Assembly: GCA_013400115.1 (NCBI GenBank)
Contig: VXBP01001095.1
Coordinates: 1 to 64,000, forward strand
Direction of reading: 5' to 3'
Source: Rhinopomastus cyanomelas
Lineage: Eukaryota; Chordata; Aves; Bucerotiformes; Rhinopomastidae
Length of the DNA stretch: 64,000 bases
Shown here: positions 57,169-64,000 of the stretch, in pieces
Position numbering within the stretch: the stretch's first letter is position 1
Layout of the letters: each line of letters starts with the position of its first letter
Position numbers and translations under genes: made by a program
The notes under the pieces: generated by a model
What the model saw: only the letters and a program-made list of their open reading frames with translations
Databases searched by the model: none
What the model was told of the DNA's origin: nothing

Positions 57169-59274
57169 CTAGCTGTTTCCTTCCTCGCCGCCTCGTGTGA
57201 GAGTTTCTACCTGCATCACGTTGTGGTTCCCAATCTGAACCATCCGAGCGTGTTGAATGATGAAGGGTGGGACAGCTCCTGCACCTGCCATCATGTTGTA
57301 GGGGCCTGGTGGGAGAAGGGGTGACTGGAAAGGAGGGGGGCCCATCTCAGCAGGCATGGGGTGAGCACTGAGGGGAGGAGGTGGGTATGTGCCAGTTGGA
57401 GGGCACCACTGTCGGGGTGATTGCTCTGGGAGCTGTGGCCGCGTTGCCGATGGAGGTACCTGAGGATGGGAGCCAAGGTTCAGAGCAGCCAACTGCTGCT
57501 GAGTTTGGTACCGTTCCCGTTTCCTTCTCTGCTTCTGATCCCACAGAACTTTCCTCTCGCTGATCCTGCTGGAGGAGAAGGTGTTCTGCACTGTCCTGGA
57601 GAACCCAGGAGAGTTCTCATCCAAGGGCATCAGCCCACCAAGCAGGGTGGGAATCTGACTGCGCTCCAGGGGGTTCTCCTTGGGCACGAAGGGGATGACC
57701 GAGTCGCGCTTGGCTGGGTTAAGGATGGACTCCATCAGAGCAGTGTTCGCCTGGAACGTGCACAGGTGGCAGGGGAAGTTCTTGGTCAGCAGGAGGAGGA
57801 TGAAAGCAGAGTTTTCCATAGCATCCTGGAAGCAAGTCAGATGGCTGCGTCCCGCAATGGAGAAGTTCTCGCACATCGTGGCACCGTTGGGAACCCCCAT
57901 CTTCTCCAGCTGGTGCTTGACCCGATGGGCAACAGCTTCGTCTTCACTGGTGTGCAGGACAACGAAAGTGAAGAACGTGGCACCATCTGGCTCTGCCGTG
58001 GGCACCGGTTCTGCAGGTTCCAGGGGAGGAGGCCAGGAAGGAAAGCAGCGTGAGGAAAGGGGAGGAGGATGTGATGAGCTGGAAGGAGCTTCTTGAGAAG
58101 GAAGGGTGGAGGAGAAGTAATAGGGAGGAGGAAGAGGAAGGGAAGAGGTTGAAGTGGCAGCAGGTGCAGTGTTAGCAGGACAGCCTGCTGGAACCCAGGG
58201 ATCCTCCATGGACACCCGGGCAGCAGCAGCATCTGCTGTAGCTCTTGAGTCAGGAAGGTCTGTAGGTTGTGGCTTTTCATCTTCCTTTGCGTCTGGGTTT
58301 TCTTTTGGTTGAGGAGGTTCTGCTGTCGCTGTGCTGGAGATGTCTCTGTTTTCCACAGGCTGGTTCATCACACCTGCTGTGGGCACCTGCTCTTCAGGAA
58401 CAGGAAGCGCCGGGTTTTGTGAATGAACCTGTGGTTGGGAAACCTGGGCATCCGTGTCCTGCCCAGCAGAGCCGGATCTACTGGCCCAGCTTGTTTCCTG
58501 CGGGCTGTGGCTCTGTCTGTCCCCTTCAGGCTGCCCGTTGGTGCTCCCTTGGCACAGCTGGAGGACACGCTCATGGGAAGAAGGTGGGGTGTGAAAAGCA
58601 ACTGTTGGCGACGCGCTGATCTCAAAGTGACTGGGGAAGGAGGAACTCCCCATGGAGGGCGAAGTCCCTGGGCCTGGAAGGTGCAAGTTGCCTCCAATTT
58701 GCACCGGAGAACTTCTTGCCGCGTAGTTTGGGTTGGTGGTCCTGAGAAACCCTTCATCTGCATCAGATCTCAGCGTGTGAAATCTGTCACCCGAGGCCAC
58801 GCTGGCGGCTGAGCCGTGGTTCTCCTGGCCCGCTGCTGCGACATTCTGGGCTGTGTCTCCCCCAGCTTCCTGGCTAGCACCACAGGCTCTGCTGGCCCCC
58901 ACGGCTTTGTCCATGGCCTTACGACTGCAGAGCTTTTCCTTCACTAATATCGAGTAGACCTGTGCCAGAAGTGCCCTGGCATCCAGCCTGCCAGGCTGCA
59001 AGTCCTCCTGGTCTTCCGGCACTCCTACAACACCCAGTTTGATCTGCTGGACGTACTGGGCTGCCTGGTTATCTCCCAAGGCATCCAAGCAAACCCTTGC
59101 ATCCGTTTCTTGCCCCAGGGCAAGCAGCACCATGGCCTCCAGTAACACGCTGCTGGGTCCCGGCAGCAAGCGCTTCACTTTGTGTTTGAGGTCGAGGAGT
59201 TCCTCTGCTGGGATCTGGGAGAGGGTATTAAAAACATCCTCAAAGCCTGGCTGGAGCTCAGGGCTCTGTGCCAT
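57169..59274 (-). CDS. TICAM1: TICAM1 (TRIF), TIR-domain adaptor of TLR3 signalling
   Basis: 701 residues in one coding exon (human 712). The start is placed at MAQSPELQPGFEDVFNTL; the frame runs 38 codons further upstream but crosses likely splice acceptors ending at 59283-59284. The N-terminal helical domain is about residues 1-128. A Ser/Pro-rich linker follows and contains a pLxIS-like HFEISAS around residue 220, the type of motif phosphorylated to recruit IRF3. The TIR domain spans about 434-567 (FFTFVVLHTSEDEAVAHRV), with BB loop FSIAGRSHL. A Pro-rich tail ends in a RHIM, VQIGNHNVMQV (679-689), which binds RIP kinases. TRIF links TLR3 to type I interferon, NF-kappaB and necroptosis in the cytoplasm (established). 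It is convergent with FEM1A and tandem with PLIN3, as in human. Confidence 0.97.
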   Translation of the reverse strand: MAQSPELQPGFEDVFNTLSQIPAEELLDLKHKVKRLLPGPSSVLLEAMVLLALGQETDARVCLDALGDNQAAQYVQQIKLGVVGVPEDQEDLQPGRLDARALLAQVYSILVKEKLCSRKAMDKAVGASRACGASQEAGGDTAQNVAAAGQENHGSAASVASGDRFHTLRSDADEGFLRTTNPNYAARSSPVQIGGNLHLPGPGTSPSMGSSSFPSHFEISASPTVAFHTPPSSHERVLQLCQGSTNGQPEGDRQSHSPQETSWASRSGSAGQDTDAQVSQPQVHSQNPALPVPEEQVPTAGVMNQPVENRDISSTATAEPPQPKENPDAKEDEKPQPTDLPDSRATADAAAARVSMEDPWVPAGCPANTAPAATSTSSLPLPPPYYFSSTLPSQEAPSSSSHPPPLSSRCFPSWPPPLEPAEPVPTAEPDGATFFTFVVLHTSEDEAVAHRVKHQLEKMGVPNGATMCENFSIAGRSHLTCFQDAMENSAFILLLLTKNFPCHLCTFQANTALMESILNPAKRDSVIPFVPKENPLERSQIPTLLGGLMPLDENSPGFSRTVQNTFSSSRISERKVLWDQKQRRKRERYQTQQQLAALNLGSHPQVPPSATRPQLPEQSPRQWCPPTGTYPPPPLSAHPMPAEMGPPPFQSPLLPPGPYNMMAGAGAVPPFIIQHARMVQIGNHNVMQVETLTRGGEEGNS

Positions 59275-59282
59275 CTCCTCAG

Positions 59283-60170
59283 CTGGTGGCCCAGGAGATG
59301 GGCTGGAACAGCGTGGATGGAAGAAGCATGTTAGAGCACCTGGAGTGAAGGTTTGCTCCCCTGCGGTGCCCTGTGATGCCCCGGTCACTCTCCACGTGGT
59401 GCCCAGGCGACGGCTAGTTGCTGCTCAGGGGCTTCACTCCGAATCCTGAGGTCTCTGTCCTGAGGAACCTGTGAGAAAGATGAAGGACAACATTCAGAAA
59501 TGGCGATGGAGGATCTGGGTGGGGGTCCTCATGAGGCTGCAGAGCTCCCAGTCCCACCCCACAGCTCATGAGTGTGTCCAGTGCCTGCAGGTCTGCCAGT
59601 GTCCAGCGTGATCCCAACTCTGCTGCGGAGCAGCGAGCGCGTTCTTCACGTTCCTTTCCCATTAATTACAACTGGTTTAATGTAGCTGCGGCGCTAATAA
59701 TCCAGTTGGGTGAATCCAAGCGTCCATCTCCTCCAGGGAGCAGGTTCCAGGAGGAAAGCACTCGGTGTGGGGGAAGCCCTTCCGCATCCTCATGCCAGGA
59801 GAGTCAGTAACCCACAGAGATCCTCCTTTCAGCTGCCTGGATGTGGACTTTCTACCCCCATTCACGCAGGACCGTGGACTTTCTACCTCCATCCATGCAG
59901 GACTGTGGATTTTCTACCTCCATCCACGCAGGACTGTGGACGTTCCACCCCCATACCATGGACTTTCTGCCCCCATCCAGGCAGGACTGTGGGCGTTCCA
60001 CCCCATCCACGCAGGACCATGGACATTCTACCCCCATCCAGGCAGGACCGTGGACGTTCTACCCCCATCCAGGCAGGGCCGTGGACTTTCTACCCCCATC
60101 CACGCAGGACCGTGGACTTTCTACCTCCCTCCACTGCAGCTCGGGAGCCCAGCTCAGCCCTCGCACTCAC
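59283..60170 (-). other. Probable TICAM1 5'-UTR intron
   Basis: The minus-strand acceptor GGGCCACCAG|CTGAGGAGATG sits 8 nt before the start codon, and GGCTCCTGGAGCCTCCG|GTGAGTGC gives a strong donor at 60169-60170. The intron would be about 0.9 kb and contain the 31-bp minisatellite. A leader intron before a single coding exon fits TICAM1 in other vertebrates. Splice sites were judged by eye. Confidence 0.55.
59841..60137. repeat. 31-bp minisatellite in the TICAM1 leader intron
   Basis: The unit GCAGGACCGTGGACGTTCTA followed by CCCCCATCCAG (31 bp) is present in about nine copies with substitutions and one shortened copy (59948-59965). Overlapping spurious ORFs on both strands come from it. 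Confidence 0.95.
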
Positions 60171-60240
60171 CGGAGGCTCCAGGAGCCGGCGCTGCCAGCC
60201 GCTGGCCGCTGGTGGCTATTTAAGGGCAGCCCCAGTGGCC
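60171..60240 (-). promoter_or_regulatory. Candidate TICAM1 promoter and first exon
   Basis: CTTAAATAG on the minus strand (60224 down to 60216) is a TATA-like box. About 45 bp downstream is the strong donor CCTCCG|GTGAGT. This would give a very short noncoding first exon ending at 60171. The CpG-rich region at 60240-60660 could provide an alternative start. Confidence 0.45.
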
Positions 60241-61114
60241 CCTCCGGGCTGGGGAAAGTCTGGGATTTCGAGTCCCTTTTCGCTCCCAAAACCCCTCCGG
60301 TTGCCCAACGGGAGGAAGTCGCCGGCCCTCCCCGCGAAACCTCCGCCCTGGGGAAACCCTTGGAGGCGGCCGGGCCCTTCCCCGGGTCTCCCCCTCCTGC
60401 CCCGACCCGTCCCTTGTCCCCCCGACTCCCTCCTGTCCCGTCCCCAGCCCCACCTGCGGCCGGTGCTGCCCCGCGGGGTCGGCGCGGCGGGGCCGTCGTG
60501 GGGGACCGACTGCGGGCTCCCGGCGGAGCCTCCGCCGGCAGGAGGAAGCGGCGGGAGCGGGGCGGGGCTGGCAGCCCGTGGGACGGGTGTCCTGCCCCGG
60601 GGGTGCGGGGACAGGGCCGGCTCGGGGCCGGGGACCGACCTGTCCCTCTGGTGGGAGCCTGCAGGAGGTACCGGAGAAGTGAGAGAGGGGATGGGGCAGC
60701 TGGGGTGATGGGGGGAGCTGGACGGAGGATGGAGTTGCTGGAAAAGTGATGGGGGAGTGAGAGGGGAGATGGGGGAGATAGCAGGGTGATGGGGCAGCTG
60801 GAAAAGTGATGGAGAAGCTGCAGAGGTGATTGAGGGAGCTGCAGAAGTGTAAGATCCCGGGAGCAGACAGGACCCCAGGGAGCAGGCAGGACCCCAAGAG
60901 CTCAGGCAGAAGCCTGTGGGGACAATGTGAAGACATTTATCTGTTTAAGACCTAGAACCTGCTAAAACCAGTCGGTTTTTTTCCTCCTCCTACCATCTGT
61001 TGCTCAGAGAAGTGACTTGTTAAGCAAAGCTCCAGTTTGGGCCGAGGGGAGACCATCAGGGGGAAGCTGTGGGTAGACACAAGCAGCAGGTACCTCTTTG
61101 AAAACAGGTCACGC
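60241..61114. other. CpG-rich region then degenerate GATGGGG/AGCTG repeats
   Basis: 60240-60660 is very GC- and CpG-rich, probably the TICAM1 upstream CpG island. 60660-60850 holds short degenerate repeats around 'gatggggcagctgg' and 'aaagtgatgg'. Long open frames here have no domain and are composition effects. Confidence 0.5.
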
Positions 61115-61120
61115 TTTATT
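61115..61120 (-). promoter_or_regulatory. PLIN3 poly(A) signal candidate
   Basis: TTTATT on the plus strand gives AATAAA on the PLIN3 strand, about 870 nt past the stop codon at 61990. It is the clearest signal seen downstream of the gene. Confidence 0.45.
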
Positions 61121-61989
61121 CTGCAGTCTGCTTGCCGTTACTCCACCCGAGCACGGGGATGTGCCAGGCCAGAGGTTACCAGGATCAGTCACTAAGTGAC
61201 GTTGGAAATTGATGCAAAGCTTTTTTTACTGGGAAAAGCACCTGCCCCCGTCTCCCCAGTGTAAAGTCCAGGGTGCCCCACTGGTCAGGCAGAGTAACTC
61301 CCAGCAACTTAATGGCTGCGACAGTCACTCAGACACAAACCGGTTGATTCCCAAAGTCATTCCAGGAAAGAGAGTCCTGCTGCCAACTGGCAGGTTTGGA
61401 TCAGTAGATCCCACCTTGCTACATGTTTCCCTACGAAAGGAAGAGTGTGTTTGGCTGATCCATAAGGAGGATGGGTCACCTCTGGAGAAGCAGCCTCCAC
61501 CCCAGCCGCTCCTGGTCTGCCGCAGGGCTGCGTCTCCCCGGAAGCACAACAGGCAGCATGGGAAGTCGTGGTGGCTTTTTAAACCCGTAGAAGGAGGGAA
61601 ACGGTATCAGAGGCCAAGCGCATCATCCTCTCCAGACCGCTGGAGCTTGCATGAATTGAAAACAAATCCAGCATTAAAAAGAAGTCAAAACTGGGTTTTC
61701 TGCCCCACAACTTGTCTCAGCAAGGTTTAGCCATTTGTTCAGAGCTGGGTGGACTGAAAGAGCTGGAGTAGAGGTCCCCACGGTCCCCTCAGCGCAGCAG
61801 CAGGATAGGCAATGAGATACGGAATCACCCTGCCGTGGTTGTCAAGACTCTCCGCAAACTACATCCTACTGTGAGCTCTGGGGCACGGGGAGGGCAGGAG
61901 GCACTTGGCACGGCCAGCAGCCGGACACACGACTGAAGGATGAGGTGCTGTTCTAGCCAGGGAGCCTTGGCCAGAAGAGCTGGGAGTTG

Positions 61990-64000
61990 TCAGAGACCTT
62001 CCTCTGGTGCGTTAGGTTTTGTCTTTTTGGCAGCCAGTGCCACCTCTGGGTCTTTCTCTGCCTTCTCTTCCATCTTCTCTAGCACTTCGCACCCTTTCCC
62101 TGGGGTCCTGCCTGCTCCCGGGGTCCCGCCGGCTCCCGGGGTCTTGCCTGCTCCTGAGATCCCATCTGCTCCTGGGGTCCCTCCTGCTCCCTTTGCTTCG
62201 TCGGCCATCTTAGCCACCTCCTTTGATGAAGTGGCCTTTTCCAACGCGAGCGATTTTCCATCAGTCACCGCGTCTTTCTTCCTGTGCTTTCTGCCCTCCT
62301 GTGGCCCCTTAGCTCCTGCCCTGAAGGGACCTACAAGCCAGCTCAGAGGAGTGTTCTGGGTTACGTACTCAAGCAGGTCATCTACAGACCTTCGTGCTTC
62401 TGCCACGTAGCCCAGGCTCTGGCTCAGGGTGGTGCTGGAGAGGTCCTGGAAAGACACAGCGCTGCAAAAAGAGCTGTGGAGCTTGTGGATGTTGCGGGTG
62501 GCCCGGCACACGGCTTCCTGGATGTTGCTGGGGAGGCCCTGGATGCTGGTTTTCAGAGTCTCGTAAGCGGGTGGCAGCTGCTGGGTGATGAAGCGCAGCA
62601 TAGCTAGAGTCCGTGACTCTACCTGCTGGGAGAGAGACACAGCTCAGGCACCGGAGCGGCTGAGGTGTTGGCCGTCCGCACCGGGACCCTCTGGGGATAC
62701 CTCTGCTTTGGAGGCGGCTTGAATTTGGACTCCCTTGGGTTGGGTCAGGCACCAGTCCACCCACAGCTGATGGAGCTTCTGCTGCCCGTCCAGGAGCTTC
62801 TGGCCAACCTCCTGTTTCACAGACTCAATCTGATGGGAAAAACAAGAGGAAGAGCTGTGTTGTGGATGGTCAGAGAAGCACGAGGGCTTCCTGCCTGGGG
62901 AGGGGTCCGAGATGACAGGCAGCTGGTACAGGGTGGAGGAAGAGCTTCCATCTGAACAGCAGGTTACAGACAGGAGGGGAAAGGACAGAGCGCGTTTGTA
63001 CCAGTTCTATCGCCCGCTGGAGCCGCGCGAGCGCGTCCTGGGTGCTCTGCCCGAGGCGGTGCAGCTTGCTCAGGGACAGCTGGTAGGCTCGGCGGCGGGC
63101 TCTGTTAGAGAGGGAGCCCAGGCGCACGAAGTAGCTCTGCTGCTCTCTCTGCTCCTCCACAGAAGCCACACCAGCCCCCTCGGCAGTGGCGGCCAGCGCA
63201 CCTGGAGGAAACAAGAAGAGAGATGCAGCCGTGCTCCGCTCCCCCGGCCGCCAGGAGGGAAGAGGGACGATCCCCCAGAGCTCCGTGGTCACGCTCAGGT
63301 GCTGCAGGTAGGCTGGTCCCTGCTCAGGGTGTTCTCTCCTGATAAGCAGACTTGACAGAGAGGTCGAAGCGTGAGGGAAGCCGGTGTTGGCTGGTGGCCG
63401 TCGCGGTGACAAATCCAGAGCTACCTGTCGGCTCCAGGTGAATCTCACAGCGTCAGGTGCTCTCCAGCCACACGGGAAAAGAGTCGCGTTTAGAACCGGC
63501 AGCTAAGCGTCTTCTTACCTAGCTCCTCCTCCGTCACGGGCAGGTAATGATCCACCAGATCTTCTGATAGCCCCATGACAGATTCCATGCCTCCTGCCAC
63601 GGCCTGGCCCACCGCCTTGGCTTTGCTTATGCTGCTGCTCATCGCTGCGTTGGTCATCTCCACGCCCTCCTGGATGGCCCCCTTGCCCTGCTCCAAGGCC
63701 GTGTTGATTGTGCTGCTTATCGTGCCGTACGCAGCATCCAGAGCTGTGCTGACGGTAGAAGTGACCACGGACTTGGTCTTCTCAACGCTCTCCTGGACGG
63801 CCCCTTTGGTTTTGTCCACTGCTTCAGTCACCTTGCTGGTCACGAGGTCCTTTGCCCCCTGGGCAGCCCCAGCAGCCGCAGTGATAGTAGAAGCAACTGC
63901 AGACTTGGTCAGTTCAACACTGTCCTCCACGATGTGTTTGGTGAGATCCACTGTCTCAGTAACCTTGGTAGCCACAAGGTCCTTGGCGCCCTGGGCAGCC
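61990..64000 (-). CDS. PLIN3: PLIN3, lipid-droplet perilipin (3' four exons; 5' end outside window)
   Basis: Exons on the minus strand: from beyond 64000 to 63519, 63201-63002, 62829-62701 and 62622-61990 (stop). All junctions are GT-AG and the phases agree (G|GT gives Gly; the last two joins are phase 0). About 480 residues are encoded in the window. The upstream exon holds 11-residue amphipathic repeats, which bind droplet surfaces, ending in SEDLVDHYLPVTEEELG. Then come REQQSYFVRLGSLSNRARRRAY, the helix IESVKQEVGQKLLDGQQKL, and the PAT C-terminal bundle VESRTLAML ... SFQDLSSTTLSQS ... YVTQNTPLSWLVGPF, which match PLIN3 better than PLIN4 or PLIN5. PLIN3 moves from cytosol to nascent lipid droplets (established). 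Oddities are a 132-bp in-frame repeat and a Gly/Ala/Pro-rich tail after residue WLVGPF. Confidence 0.93.
62095..62195 (-). repeat. 18-bp coding repeat in the PLIN3 C-terminal tail
   Basis: On the minus strand the hexapeptide motif TPGAGG/TPGAGK/TPGAGR and the related ISGAGK repeat about five times, giving a flexible Gly/Ala/Pro tail after the PAT bundle. Confidence 0.8.
63710..64000 (-). repeat. 132-bp in-frame repeat in PLIN3 (44 residues = four 11-mers)
   Basis: AAQGAKDLVATKVTETVDLT (from 64000) recurs as AAQGAKDLVTSKVTEAVDKT 132 bp later. The following segments are also alike (SVELTKSAVASTI and SVEKTKSVVTSTV). The first copy begins outside the window, so more units may exist. Confidence 0.85.

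Noticed and set aside
57421..58053. 210-codon plus-strand ORF inside TICAM1
   Set aside because: It is antisense to the TIR coding sequence, whose conservation explains the open frame.
57169..59388. Longer TICAM1 start, 38 codons upstream
   Set aside because: The upstream part crosses likely splice acceptors ending at 59284, and the MAQSPELQ start gives the usual family length.
59710..60749. Two overlapping ORFs of about 300 codons on the plus strand
   Set aside because: They are built on the 31-bp minisatellite and the CpG-rich TICAM1 upstream region. Three frames are open at once.
60220..60936. 238-codon minus-strand ORF upstream of TICAM1
   Set aside because: A low-complexity Pro/Arg-rich product of a CpG island with no domain and no splice link to TICAM1.
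62870..63448. 192-codon minus-strand ORF taken as one exon of PLIN3
   Set aside because: Only 63002-63201 is exon. The rest reads through introns, as shown by the GT-AG sites and agreement of phases with neighbouring exons.
61990..64000. Identification as PLIN4 or PLIN5
   Set aside because: The C-terminal bundle words (QSYFVRLGSLS, SFQDLSS, NTPLSWLVGPF) and the position next to TICAM1 fit PLIN3; only the 11-mer expansion resembles PLIN4.

Overview
The window is nuclear DNA from a bird. It is packed with CR1 LINE fragments, recognisable by avian 3' ends that finish in ATTCTATG-type octamers. Its gene order (convergent tRNA-Gly(UCC)/tRNA-Val(CAC) pair, miR-7-3, FEM1A, TICAM1, PLIN3) matches human 19p13.3 just beyond DPP9, in the same relative orientations, and I recall the chicken counterpart on chromosome 28. 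The CR1 density (about 30 loci) and one dominant young subfamily suggest a CR1-rich lineage such as woodpeckers and allies, but that is only an inference.

Layout. 0.2-0.6 kb: two Pol III tRNA genes facing each other. 0.6-38 kb: a gene desert of unique sequence, CR1 copies, three minisatellites or related repeat tracts (19.9-20.6, 24.5-25.3 and 31.4-32.5 kb), and two GC-rich, TATA-bearing blocks that could be promoters (20.05 and 36.9 kb). 38.9-40.7 kb: the miR-7-3 hairpin, inside what looks like an intron of a small spliced host transcript. 47.5-50.6 kb: FEM1A, a single coding exon behind a CpG-rich leader with two upstream ORFs. 50.6-56.9 kb: an intergenic stretch between the convergent FEM1A and TICAM1 genes. 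56.9-60.2 kb: TICAM1 (TRIF) on the minus strand, with one coding exon and a probable 5'-UTR intron that holds a 31-bp minisatellite. 61.1-64.0 kb: the 3' four exons of PLIN3 on the minus strand; the gene runs off the window edge.

The genes do not form one pathway. FEM1A is a CUL2 ubiquitin-ligase substrate receptor, TICAM1 is the adaptor for TLR3-type innate signalling, PLIN3 coats lipid droplets, miR-7 is a neuroendocrine microRNA and the tRNAs serve translation. What they share is old vertebrate synteny. I found no convincing undescribed multi-gene system. The most interesting leads are the possible spliced open frame around miR-7-3, the recurrent tandem multiplication of the CR1 3' tail at unlinked loci, the FEM1A upstream ORFs, and the in-frame 132-bp repeat in PLIN3. 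Most long open frames elsewhere are products of minisatellites whose period is a multiple of three, of GC-rich sequence, or of antisense reading of real genes.
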